This document shows positions 1-7,538 of a stretch of 15,140 nucleotides of DNA, one piece after another. Numbering within the stretch: position 1 is the first letter of the stretch; every line of letters begins with the position of its first letter. The DNA is taken from the NCBI GenBank assembly GCA_015233515.1, contig JADFXS010000047.1, forward strand, positions 1 through 15,140, read 5' to 3'. The stretch is from Deltaproteobacteria bacterium (GTDB lineage: Bacteria; Desulfobacterota; Desulfarculia; Adiutricales; JAGVGV01). The position numbers were made by a program, and so were the translations under genes. The notes beneath the pieces were generated by a model. The model was given only the letters and a program-made list of their open reading frames with translations. It was not told the origin of the DNA and made no database searches.

Positions 1-1680
1 TTGTACCAAGGTGTACGTTAGGTTGACCAGGCCACCTTTTTCATGAGCCTTCACCGCCATGGCCTTCAAGGTGGAAACAAAGAGCGATGGCAAGTTGTAG
101 TCTACTTCTTCCAATTGGAGACGACCGGCTTCAATTTTTGAAAAATCGAGAAGATCGTTGACAATGGTTAACAAAACCTTGGCCGAGGCCTGGATAGTCT
201 CCAAATAACCTTGTTGCTCGATGGTCAGTTGCGTTCGCAAAGCTAAATCGGTCAGTCCGATGATGTCGTTCATCGGAGTCCGGATTTCATGACTGACGTT
301 GGCTAAAAAGTCACTTTTGGCCAGGCTGGCGAATTCGGCATCGTTTTTGGCTTGATTTAATTCTTCCAGGGTCCGGAATCGACGCACGGCGATGGAGTAC
401 AAATGAGCCAGCTGATTCATGACTTCCAAATCCACCTCGGTGTAATCACGTGAGGCATTGGCCGCGGCAATCACGCCCATGATCTTATCGCCGATTACGG
501 CCGGAACGGATATAAATCTGTGAATCGGCGGGTGGCCCGGCGGTGTGCCGATAGACCTGGGATCATTGGAAACATCGTTGGTTATGATCGGCTTCTTGTG
601 GGTGACGACCCAACCGCATAAACCGGTCATATTGGATAACACATGGTCCTTGTTGGAAATATTATGGGTGTCCCACGTATCGATGGATAGGGACGGAATC
701 ACCATCGGACCGCTTCCACTGATAAAGTAGCCGACATAACCGTGGCGGGAATCGGTCAATGATTTAGTGATGTTCAAAATCAATGATGAGTATTCGGCCA
801 AGGAAGACGCCGAGATCAGGTTACGGGCCGTGGCCGCCAGGATGTCCTTGAGTTCCAGTTCGCGGATCAGCTTTTTTTCAACTTGTTTCAGGTCGGTGAT
901 GTCGCGAAATATGTGGATGGCGCTTTGCATCACGCCGTCGGCGCTGAAAACCGGAGAAGTGGCAATGCTATAGTATCCGCCGAAAAGCTGGGATTGAAAT
1001 TCCATAGGCTCGGCTGTTCCTTTTTGGCTTTTAAGGAGAAGTTCGCGTTGAGCGCATCCGGGGGGAGGTGAGCCAAGGCCGTGGATCAGACGATAACATG
1101 ATTGGCCGACGATCTGGTCCGGGTTGCGGCCGAATCGTGCCGCGAAAGCTTGATTTACTCGGATAAACTGATACTTACGGTCAACAATGGCGATGGGATC
1201 GGAAATTATGTCAAAAGCTAGTTCCCAGGCTGCTTGGGTTAAAGAGCTAATGGTACTGTGATCATCGACCAATGATTTGCCGTTGTCTCCGGGACGCGAC
1301 GGTTCGTGTTTCTTGACGTTGGCTAAAGTTGTTTCCATGAGGAATTTTAGCTTTTCGTCGTTGATCGGCATGAGCAGACAGGTGCATTCCGCTGCTGGGG
1401 AAGTAACTTCGGTTCCAACGTCATTGGCTCGATGAGTGAGCAAAAATACCGGGCATCCCGCATGCTTTTGAATGGCCTGGGCAGTGGTTTGACCTTCTGT
1501 TTCGCTATTCAGGGCGATGTTTATCAAGACAAGATCGGGAGATTCCAGTTCAACGGCTCGAATCGCTTCCGGTCCGGTAAAGGCGATAACAAAGACTTGA
1601 TAACCCAAAGCGGTTAGTCTGGCTTTTAAATTTTCAGCCACGTCCGATTCTCTCTCGATAACCACGATTTTATGGTTCAT
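1..1680 (-). CDS. Sensor histidine kinase with degenerate receiver, PAS, GAF and HisKA domains (partial)
   Basis: Only the first 560 residues are in the window; the frame stays open to position 1, so the ATPase domain must lie beyond the edge. Read from the minus strand, the order is: a receiver-like domain (about 1-120), a PAS domain (about 145-265, with a CYRLIHG...PPPGC stretch and ending FRDITDLKQ), a GAF domain (about 275-435) and a HisKA dimerisation domain with the phosphoacceptor His464 in [13 protein letters not shown]. There is no membrane segment, so it is probably a cytoplasmic sensor. The receiver has Asn54 where the phosphorylated Asp should be (VLINIAL), Arg10 in the acidic pocket, and Met104 where the conserved Lys normally sits, so it should not take phosphate. 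The start at 1680 is supported by AGGAG ten bases upstream and a promoter-like pair further up. The ligand is unknown. The family call is secure; the function of the receiver part is inference. Confidence 0.9.
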   Translation of the reverse strand, partial: MNHKIVVIERESDVAENLKARLTALGYQVFVIAFTGPEAIRAVELESPDLVLINIALNSETEGQTTAQAIQKHAGCPVFLLTHRANDVGTEVTSPAAECTCLLMPINDEKLKFLMETTLANVKKHEPSRPGDNGKSLVDDHSTISSLTQAAWELAFDIISDPIAIVDRKYQFIRVNQAFAARFGRNPDQIVGQSCYRLIHGLGSPPPGCAQRELLLKSQKGTAEPMEFQSQLFGGYYSIATSPVFSADGVMQSAIHIFRDITDLKQVEKKLIRELELKDILAATARNLISASSLAEYSSLILNITKSLTDSRHGYVGYFISGSGPMVIPSLSIDTWDTHNISNKDHVLSNMTGLCGWVVTHKKPIITNDVSNDPRSIGTPPGHPPIHRFISVPAVIGDKIMGVIAAANASRDYTEVDLEVMNQLAHLYSIAVRRFRTLEELNQAKNDAEFASLAKSDFLANVSHEIRTPMNDIIGLTDLALRTQLTIEQQGYLETIQASAKVLLTIVNDLLDFSKIEAGRLQLEEVDYNLPSLFVSTLKAMAVKAHEKGGLVNLTYTLVQ

Positions 1681-1725
1681 ACCATCGCTACTCCTAACCG
1701 TCGGCTGGAAAACAATTTTTAGATT

Positions 1726-1754
1726 AGTATCGCGTATATTATGCTTATTGTCAA
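1726..1754 (-). promoter_or_regulatory. Candidate sigma-70 promoter of the leftmost kinase
   Basis: On the minus strand, TTGACA (plus positions 1749-1754, perfect -35) is followed by a 17-base spacer and GATACT (1726-1731, four of six -10 matches). Transcription would start near 1719, about 40 bases before the kinase ATG. Repeat copy A ends about 15 bp upstream of the -35 box, so the insertion abuts but does not break the promoter. This is a consensus match only. Confidence 0.5.
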
Positions 1755-1769
1755 AATCTGAAATTATAC

Positions 1770-2045
1770 CCTAACTCACCGCTTGCGAGTGTCGAGGCAC
1801 GTAACTCCTGGCTGCAACGCTCGTTTCCCGATTTTGGCTCCTCGACGTATGGTAAATACGCCTGCGGGCCAAAATCGGTCCAACATGCAGGCGAACTGTC
1901 CCCGCGGCGTTCCGCGGGGCAGCGAGCGAAATTAAAACGCTCTGCCTCCTTACATGTCGAAGGTATCCGCCAATGGCGGGACCTTCAACTTCGCGTTTCG
2001 CCAAGGATTTACGCGCCCTATCCGCGATTTGATGGTGGATTTAGG
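1770..2045 (+). repeat. MITE-like dispersed repeat, copy A (long form)
   Basis: A 276-bp noncoding element that recurs at 14397-14659 in the same orientation and, as a 51-bp internally deleted form, at 9499-9549 in reverse. The ends are imperfect inverted repeats: CCTAACTCACC at the left and the complement of CCTAAATCCACC at the right. TTATA occurs on both sides (1764-1768 and 2046-2050), which looks like a 5-bp target-site duplication with one extra C at the left. Relative to copy B, copy A carries a 105-bp insert (1885-1989) between two CAAC repeats. That insert contains a perfect 8-bp stem CCCCGCGG/CCGCGGGG (1900-1919) and a CCGCC/GGCGG stem (1967-1979). No transposase is encoded. The short minus-strand frame inside it looks like a chance reading. 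Confidence 0.8.
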
Positions 2046-2050
2046 TTATA

Positions 2051-2317
2051 TTGAGGCAAACACTGCGGCGGGGTGATTCCCGCGGTTGATTACGGGACGC
2101 TTCATCGTGACCGGAAAAAAATCCCGGAGGAGACCAGGGAATCCGACCAAAAACTATTGGGGACTTCATCCACCGGAGGAAGCTTCTCCTTTCCATGCAA
2201 GATGAAAATGTGTTATAAAAATGTGCGTGAGGATAATCTTGCGTTTAAATTATAATTATATCAATTACTTGGTGGGTGAGCCATCTTGCATCCCCGGGAG
2301 AAAAAGGACCCGAGTTT
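2051..2317. other. Gene-free spacer upstream of the nucleotide-sugar pair
   Basis: Nothing codes convincingly here. The 60-codon frame at 2073-2255 has no recognisable domain and no clear ribosome binding site. The last part (2240-2262) is AT-rich with a TATAAT at 2251-2256, but no acceptable -35 box lies 16-18 bases upstream, so a promoter for the genes at 2318-3627 is possible but not shown. Confidence 0.4.
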
Positions 2318-2593
2318 ATGAACAAACCCTGTCAAGAATCATTTTTTGCCTATGATAGGGGTGGAATCGCCGGGTGTGGTCACGTCGGATCGCCTTTGAC
2401 AATCGGCGATACCTCGGGGATGGATTTCAAGGCCGACAGTCAAAATCCCAGTCTGGTCTCTTTGTCCCAGGTTTTGGAAAAATACGATCTTACCTTCGCT
2501 GGAACACCTCATCGAGCCTATCGTAATCTATCTATCCCCTGGGGGAAGATGGTCATAGATGTTTGGAACTGCCTGAAGCCTCAGGTCAGTTAA
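2318..2593 (+). pseudogene. Remnant of a nucleotide-sugar dehydrogenase (UDP-glucose/GDP-mannose dehydrogenase family)
   Basis: An open frame of 91 residues in which three separate pieces of a normally 430-residue enzyme are joined in frame. GIAGCGHVGSPLTI matches the N-terminal NAD-binding loop. GMDFKADSQN matches the GMAFKADSDD segment that opens the C-terminal UDP-binding domain. VLEKYDLTFAGTPHRAYRNL with VIDVWNCL matches the end of that domain. The central domain with the catalytic cysteine is missing, so it cannot be an active dehydrogenase. AAGGA lies nine bases before ATG 2318. An upstream in-frame ATG at 2276 exists, but the residues before 2318 match nothing. It ends 14 bases before the epimerase start, the usual place for the dehydrogenase partner of a sugar-nucleotide epimerase. 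Alternatives are an assembly deletion or a retained mini-protein. The family match is from memory of its motifs. Confidence 0.6.
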
Positions 2594-2607
2594 AAGGGAG
2601 AGAAATT

Positions 2608-3627
2608 ATGCGTGTTTTGGTCACCGGTTCCGCCGGATTCATCGCGGGATACCTGGTCCAGGAGTTGCTCGAATCCGGCTACCAAGTAACCGGTCTTGAC
2701 AACTATTGCAAATATGGCCAAGTGAAAAAGAGCTATCAGCATCACCCCAACTATTTTTTTATCCTCGGCGAAGCTTCCGACGTGGACCTGATGAAGCGAC
2801 TGGCTCTGGACTGCGATTATATGATCGCGTGCGCGGCTCGCATGGGGGGGATTTCTTATCTTCACGAATACGCCTATGACCTGTTGGCGGAAAATGAACG
2901 GATCGTTGCCGCGACATTTGATGCGGCCATCAATGCCTTTCACGCCGGGCGACTGAAAAAAATCGTCGTTTTAAGCAGCAGTATGGTCTTTGAGAATGCG
3001 GCCGCATTTCCGACTCCGGAAAACCACCTGGCCGAATGTCCACCGCCGTCGAGCACCTATGGTTTTCAGAAATTGTCTTGTGAGTATTTCGCGCGCGGAG
3101 CCCATGAGCAGTACGGGCTGCCTTATACTATCGTCCGACCGTTCAATTGCGTGGGGATCGGCGAAGGAAGAGCTTTGAATTCCAAGGAGATACCCAGTGG
3201 GAATGTCACCTTGGCCATGAGCCATGTTGTTCCGGACGTAGTGCAGAAAGTGGCCAGAGGCCAAAATCCTCTCCATCTTCTCGGTAGCGGCAATCAGGTC
3301 CGCCATTATACATATGGCGGCGATTTGGCCAAGGGAATCAGAATATGCATGGAACACCCAGCGGCTTTAAACGACGATTTCAACATTTCCACACCCAAAG
3401 CCACCACGGTTTTGGAGTTGGCCGAGCTTATCTGGCGTAAAATCAATGGTAGCCTGCCTTTTAGTTATGTAAGTGATCCACCATATAAATATGACGTCCA
3501 ACTCCGTTCCCCGGATGTAACCAAAGCTCGGGAAAAGCTGGGTTTTGAAGCCACTACCTCCTTGGGCCAGATGCTTGATGAAGTCATTCCGTGGATAAAG
3601 CGGGCGATAGAATTAGGAACTATTTGA
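2608..3627 (+). CDS. NAD-dependent nucleotide-sugar epimerase/dehydratase (extended SDR)
   Basis: A 339-residue cytosolic enzyme of the extended short-chain dehydrogenase family that would epimerise or dehydrate a nucleotide-linked sugar for surface polysaccharide synthesis. The Rossmann loop VTGSAGFIAG is at residues 5-14; the third glycine of GxxGxxG is Ala13, which the family tolerates. The active site is visible as Ser123-125 (VVLSSSMVF), Tyr151 and Lys155 (STYGFQKLS). VRPFNCVG (176-183) and HLLGSGNQVRHY (223-234) are the substrate-domain motifs of this family. The length is normal. The start at 2608 follows GGGAG; a longer in-frame start at 2563 would overlap the dehydrogenase remnant and has no such signal. 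The exact substrate cannot be read; UDP-glucuronate, UDP-glucose or GDP-mannose epimerases are all possible. With the upstream dehydrogenase broken, the pathway may be fed by another copy elsewhere. Confidence 0.88.
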   Translation: MRVLVTGSAGFIAGYLVQELLESGYQVTGLDNYCKYGQVKKSYQHHPNYFFILGEASDVDLMKRLALDCDYMIACAARMGGISYLHEYAYDLLAENERIVAATFDAAINAFHAGRLKKIVVLSSSMVFENAAAFPTPENHLAECPPPSSTYGFQKLSCEYFARGAHEQYGLPYTIVRPFNCVGIGEGRALNSKEIPSGNVTLAMSHVVPDVVQKVARGQNPLHLLGSGNQVRHYTYGGDLAKGIRICMEHPAALNDDFNISTPKATTVLELAELIWRKINGSLPFSYVSDPPYKYDVQLRSPDVTKAREKLGFEATTSLGQMLDEVIPWIKRAIELGTI

Positions 3628-3968
3628 GCATGGTGAAGATTTTTGACTGGAGGCGGCTAAACATGAAATTTGGGTCCGGATCGAAGGGGAAAAAATTTTG
3701 AAGCCGGAAGAATACGGACGTATTTTGAGGACTTGAAGCTCCCCGCGGCAAACCGCGGGGAATCTTCGATACTCAAGAACCTAAACTGTTTCGTTTTTCC
3801 CGCTAACCCCGCGACAAGCCACGGAGAATGCGCTTCCGGCACGTTCAAAAATGAGCCCGCCAAAGGCGGACCAGCCCGGTAAAGGGCTGGGCCAAAAGGA
3901 TGGTTTGGCAATCGCCTCAGCAGAATTTCTTAGGCGGGTTCTCGACAGAATAAACATACGGATGTCCG
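3628..3968. repeat. Hairpin-rich spacer between convergent genes
   Basis: This spacer sits between the ends of the epimerase and prfB. It holds a perfect 8-bp stem CCCCGCGG/CCGCGGGG with loop CAAA (3741-3760), the same stem as inside repeat copy A but with a different loop. A CCGCC/GGCGG stem and a CCAGCCC/GGGCTGG stem follow. The open frames on both strands here (3657-3911 minus, 3670-3882 plus) mirror the repeats and show no domain, so I do not call them genes. It is probably an accumulation of dispersed palindromic repeats that also serves to end transcription from both sides. Confidence 0.65.
3844..3890 (-). terminator. Candidate double-hairpin terminator of the prfB transcript
   Basis: Reading the minus strand away from prfB, a CCAGCCC-loop-GGGCTGG stem (3871-3890) is followed at once by CCGCC-TTT-GGCGG (3857-3869) and then GCTCATTTTT. 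The second stem plus the T run has the form of an intrinsic terminator, about 100 bases after the prfB stop. The U tract is short and offset by four bases, so strength is uncertain. Confidence 0.4.
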
Positions 3969-5088
3969 TTATGGTTGTTTCGCGGCGGCTTCCTTGGCCT
4001 GGCTTAGCAAAAAGGCCCGGATGAATTGGTTCAGATCACCGTCCAGCACGTTATCGACATTGGTGTTTTCTATTCCGGTCCGATGATCTTTAATCAGCCG
4101 GTAAGGTTGAAGAACGTAAGATCGAATCTGACTGCCCCAGGCGATATCCTTTTTTCCATCGTGCATTTTTTTCATGGCGTCGGCTTTTTTCTGTTCTTCC
4201 AATTGATAAAGCCTCGCCCGCAGAACTTTCATCGCCAGATCGCGGTTACGGTGTTGGGACCTTTCGTCCTGACTTTGGACCACAATTCCCGAGGGGATAT
4301 GGGTGATGCGTACCGCGCTGCTGGTCTTGTTGACGTGCTGACCGCCGGCTCCGCTGGAACGGTACGTATCGACGCGTAAGTCTTTCTCGTTGATTTCGAT
4401 ATTGATGTCATCATCGATTTCCGGCATGACGAACAGGCTGGCAAAAGAAGTGTGGCGGCGGTTGCTGGCGTCGAATGGTGAAATGCGCACCAGACGGTGA
4501 ATTCCGACTTCCGCCTTTAGCAGACCGTAAGCATATTCCCCGGTGACCGTGAAGGTGGAGCTTTTTATCCCCGCCTCTTCGCCCTCCAGGAGGTCCACGA
4601 TCTGAGTTTTAAAACTGTTTCGGTCGGCCCAACGCAAATACATTCTCAGAAGTATTTCCGCCCAATCCTGGGCTTCGGTGCCACCGGCTCCGGCATGGAT
4701 ATCCACAATGGCATTGTTACGATCGTGATTGCCGGCCAGCATACGTTGAATCTCGAATTGATCCAGACGTTTGGTCAAGGCGATCAGCTGGCTGGCCACT
4801 TCCGCGCCGCTGGCTTCATCTTCTTCTTCCACCGCCATATCGAAGAACAGGACTAGCTCTTCCTGATCTTTGACCAGGGCTTCCCACAATTCCAAACGGC
4901 TGGCCAGACCGGTCCTTTCCTTGGATAGAACTCCGGCTTTCTGAGTGTCGTCCCAAAATCCCGGTTGGGCCATTATTTTATCTATCTCCGCTAAGCGGTT
5001 GGTCACTCTTTCCAGGTCAAAGATAACCTCGCAGGTTTTGGAAGCGATCCTGGAGTTCCTTGACCTGCGGTTTAATGTCAAATAGCAT
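3969..5088 (-). CDS. prfB: Peptide chain release factor 2, made through a programmed +1 frameshift
   Basis: RF2 reads UAA and UGA stop codons and triggers release of the finished protein. Translation starts at ATG 5088 after TAAGGAG, runs 23 codons to CTT and an in-frame TGA (5017-5019), then shifts +1 and continues for 349 codons, giving 372 residues, the normal RF2 length. The specificity motif SPF (VRISPFDASNRRHTSF) and the catalytic GGQ (SSGAGGQHVNKTSS) are both present. An unshifted reading that begins further upstream gives a foreign N-terminus, so the frameshifted form is the right model. The start lies inside the end of lnt (11-bp overlap), indicating translational coupling and one transcript. 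Regulation is autogenous: low RF2 favours the shift at its own UGA. Confidence 0.96.
5016..5030 (-). promoter_or_regulatory. prfB: Programmed +1 ribosomal frameshift site of prfB
   Basis: The minus strand reads GAGGTTATCTTTGAC: a Shine-Dalgarno-like GAGG three to four bases before the slippery CTT, the UGA stop, and C as the next base, which makes the stop weak. This matches the well-known bacterial RF2 site. Frame 0 encodes LRGYL-stop and the shifted frame continues LDLERV. Confidence 0.95.
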
Positions 5089-6649
5089 GCTTTCTCCTTA
5101 TTATGGCTATGGTGAAGATCAAAATGGTCACCCCGAGGCATATCTGAGGCGCCAAGTCGCCGATGGTCGTGTAAATGGTTTTTTCCGTCAAGCGGGATAC
5201 CCGGCCGGTCAGGGTATCACGCACAAACAGGTCCAAGGTAGTTTCGATCCGGCCGCTAGGACTGATTAAGGCGCTGATTCCGGTATTAGCCGCACGGATG
5301 ACCGCTCGTCTGGTTTCGATGGCCCGTAAGGCGGATTGAACCAGATGTTGGGCTGGAGCCGACGAACGTCCGAACCAGGCGTCGTTGGTAATAACTACCA
5401 GATAATCCGCTCCTTGGGTCACGGAGGTCCGAGCGAGTTCCGGAAAAATGGACTCGAAGCAAATCAAGACCCCGATTTTTAAACCATCCAGTTGCACCAG
5501 TTTGCCGGGCTGCCCTGAGTAATAATCGCCTACGGCCTGAGTTATCTTGCTGATGAAGGGGAAATACTCCTTGAGCGGGACGTATTCCCCATACGGCACC
5601 AAGTGGGCTTTGTCATAGTATCCCATGACCTTGGCCTGCCCGTCCAGTAGGTAAGCCCGGTTATAATATTTAGTCAGGCCGGACGATTCTTCATAGGCCG
5701 GCGCCCCGAATAGCAGCGGGCGACCGGTTTCCATGACCACCTTGTTCAACCAATCGGTGGTTGCCTGGTCGCGAAGGTAGAAAAAAGGCGCCGCGGTTTC
5801 CGGCCAGACAGTCAGCCAAGGTTTTTCCTTGGCGGCTTTAAAAGTCAAATCGCGGTAAGTCACCATGGTTTTGACGCGTTGGTCCTGACTCCATTTGAGG
5901 GATTGTTCAATGGACCCTTGGGCGATGGCCACGGGTTTTATGGAAGCCCGAGCCGTTAAATCCTGGATGTCTATCAACCGGTAATGGCCGTAACCCCATA
6001 ATAAGCCTAGCACCACGATGACCGCCAGTACCGGGGCGACGATATTTTTCAGGTTGCGGTTTTCATAAGCGGCGATAGCCGAAGCCAAGGACAAATTGAT
6101 GAAAACCACAAGGAAAGTAAGGCCGCCCACACCGGCCAGGTCAGCCGCCTGGATGAGGACCAGGTTGGGATAAAGCGCCGAACCCAGGGGACCCCAAGGA
6201 AATCCGGTCAGGAAAAAACTTTTGAAGTATTCCAAGCCGGTGTAGATAGCCGCCCCGATCAGTATCCATTGCCATCCGCCGAACCTGATTTTTAGTTTTC
6301 TTTCGGCGAGGTTGAGGCCTAAGGTCCACAGCGCCTGGTATAAGGCCATATATCCCGCGAGAAGGGCAAAAATAGGGATAGCCAGTATCCAAGATATGCC
6401 CCCGTAGGTGACCAGGACGGTAAAGACCCAATAAACCAAGGTGGCGGCGTGAACCAAACCGGCCAGAAAGCCGCAGCCAAAAGCGGCTTTGGCGGTTCTA
6501 TGGCGGGCGACTAAGGATAGGAGGGCCAAGCCGACCAAGGCGCCGGGCCACAGGTCTATCCGGGGAAAAGCCAGGGAGATGAACAAGCCGGATAGAGCGC
6601 TGGCGGCAAAAGGTCCGGGGCCAAGGGGCAGGCGTGATAATAATTTCAT
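5078..6649 (-). CDS. lnt: Apolipoprotein N-acyltransferase
   Basis: This inner-membrane enzyme adds the third acyl chain to the N-terminal cysteine of lipoproteins, which readies them for transport to the outer membrane. It is 523 residues long, as usual. The first 220 residues contain about seven hydrophobic membrane segments, followed by a periplasmic nitrilase-like domain and a final C-terminal membrane helix (about 500-516). The catalytic triad is visible: Glu284 (WPETAAP), Lys347 (DKAHLVPYGEYVP) and Cys397 (GVLICFES). The Shine-Dalgarno before ATG 6649 is weak, so translation may depend on coupling with corC, which ends 35 bases upstream. The stop overlaps the start of prfB by 11 bases. 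The corC-lnt order is the same as in Escherichia coli (ybeX-lnt); prfB downstream is a lineage-specific addition. Confidence 0.96.
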   Translation of the reverse strand: MKLLSRLPLGPGPFAASALSGLFISLAFPRIDLWPGALVGLALLSLVARHRTAKAAFGCGFLAGLVHAATLVYWVFTVLVTYGGISWILAIPIFALLAGYMALYQALWTLGLNLAERKLKIRFGGWQWILIGAAIYTGLEYFKSFFLTGFPWGPLGSALYPNLVLIQAADLAGVGGLTFLVVFINLSLASAIAAYENRNLKNIVAPVLAVIVVLGLLWGYGHYRLIDIQDLTARASIKPVAIAQGSIEQSLKWSQDQRVKTMVTYRDLTFKAAKEKPWLTVWPETAAPFFYLRDQATTDWLNKVVMETGRPLLFGAPAYEESSGLTKYYNRAYLLDGQAKVMGYYDKAHLVPYGEYVPLKEYFPFISKITQAVGDYYSGQPGKLVQLDGLKIGVLICFESIFPELARTSVTQGADYLVVITNDAWFGRSSAPAQHLVQSALRAIETRRAVIRAANTGISALISPSGRIETTLDLFVRDTLTGRVSRLTEKTIYTTIGDLAPQICLGVTILIFTIAIIRRKHAI

Positions 6650-6684
6650 GTCGAAAATACTCTGAAGTAGCGGAAAGAGAGGAA

Positions 6685-7530
6685 TTACGCCGGGCCGGCG
6701 TCGGTCTTGACTTCGACTTGATTGATTTTACGTTCGTCGGCGGACTTGATGGTAAAGAGCAGATTCTGGAAATGGACTTGGTCGTTTTCCTGGGGGACTC
6801 GGCCGACAAGTTCGGTGATGAAGCCACCCAAGGTATCATACTCCCCTTCCGGGAATTTGGTATCGAGGTGATCGGCCAAGTCCCATATGCCGATTCGGGC
6901 ATCCACCAAATAAATCCCCTGATCCGTCTCCGTGATCATGGTTTCTTCCTGGTCGTATTCATCGCGGATATCGCCGACAATTTCTTCAATTACGTCTTCC
7001 AGGGTGACTATGCCGGCCGTTCCTCCATATTCATCCAAAACGATGGCGATATGAGTTTTCATGGCGCGCAGTTCAGCCAGCAAATCAACTATTTTTTTGC
7101 TTTCCGGGACAAAATAAGGCGGTCGGAAAATAGTGCGGGGCAAGGGTTCTTCCCGAGGCAATCCCCAGTAGGCCAATAAGTCTTTCGCCAGCAGGACACC
7201 CTCGATATGATCGATGTCACTTTCAAAAGCCGGCAGACGGGTATGACCAAACTGAATGATCGTGTCCAGGACTTGTCCTAATGAGGCGTCGGCGGGGACG
7301 GCGACCACGGATGTGCGGGGGACCATTATTTCCCTGGCCACGGTAACCCCCAGCTCGAAAATACCCTGGATCATCTCTCCTTCGCCCGAAGTGATGCGTC
7401 CCTGTTCCTCGCCTTGTTCTATAAGGTCTTGGAATTCTTCTTCGAAACGTTCTGTCGGGTCGGTATTTCTGAGGCGCCGAAATAGGGATTTAAGCGTATC
7501 CATTACCCCGGATGAGGAATCATCACTCAT
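6685..7530 (-). CDS. corC: CorC/HlyC-family CBS-domain protein
   Basis: A cytoplasmic protein of 281 residues without the membrane DUF21 domain, close in size to E. coli YbeX/CorC. It has an acidic N-terminus (1-60), the REIMVPRTSVVAV entry to CBS domain 1 (about 65-125), CBS domain 2 (about 135-190, with the family signature DEYGGTAGIVTLEDVIEEI) and a CorC_HlyC domain (about 198-275, ending EGEYDTLGGFITELVGRVP and a beta-rich tail). The family has been linked to magnesium/cobalt efflux and, in YbeX, to ribosome and RNA metabolism; which applies here cannot be read. It begins eight bases after the stop of the FHA regulator gene and has only a weak AGAAGA upstream, so it is very likely in that transcript. 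Confidence 0.92.
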   Translation of the reverse strand: MSDDSSSGVMDTLKSLFRRLRNTDPTERFEEEFQDLIEQGEEQGRITSGEGEMIQGIFELGVTVAREIMVPRTSVVAVPADASLGQVLDTIIQFGHTRLPAFESDIDHIEGVLLAKDLLAYWGLPREEPLPRTIFRPPYFVPESKKIVDLLAELRAMKTHIAIVLDEYGGTAGIVTLEDVIEEIVGDIRDEYDQEETMITETDQGIYLVDARIGIWDLADHLDTKFPEGEYDTLGGFITELVGRVPQENDQVHFQNLLFTIKSADERKINQVEVKTDAGPA

Positions 7531-7538
7531 AAATTAAT

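Noticed and set aside
1771..2004. 77-codon minus-strand frame
   Set aside because: It lies wholly within repeat copy A, reads through its hairpins and resembles no protein family.
3657..3911. Overlapping frames on both strands between the epimerase and prfB
   Set aside because: They translate palindromic repeats; no domain, no ribosome site, and each strand mirrors the other.
5089..5141. Extended N-terminus of RF2 from an upstream ATG
   Set aside because: It lies inside lnt, matches no RF2, and the conserved start with frameshift at 5088 explains the gene fully.
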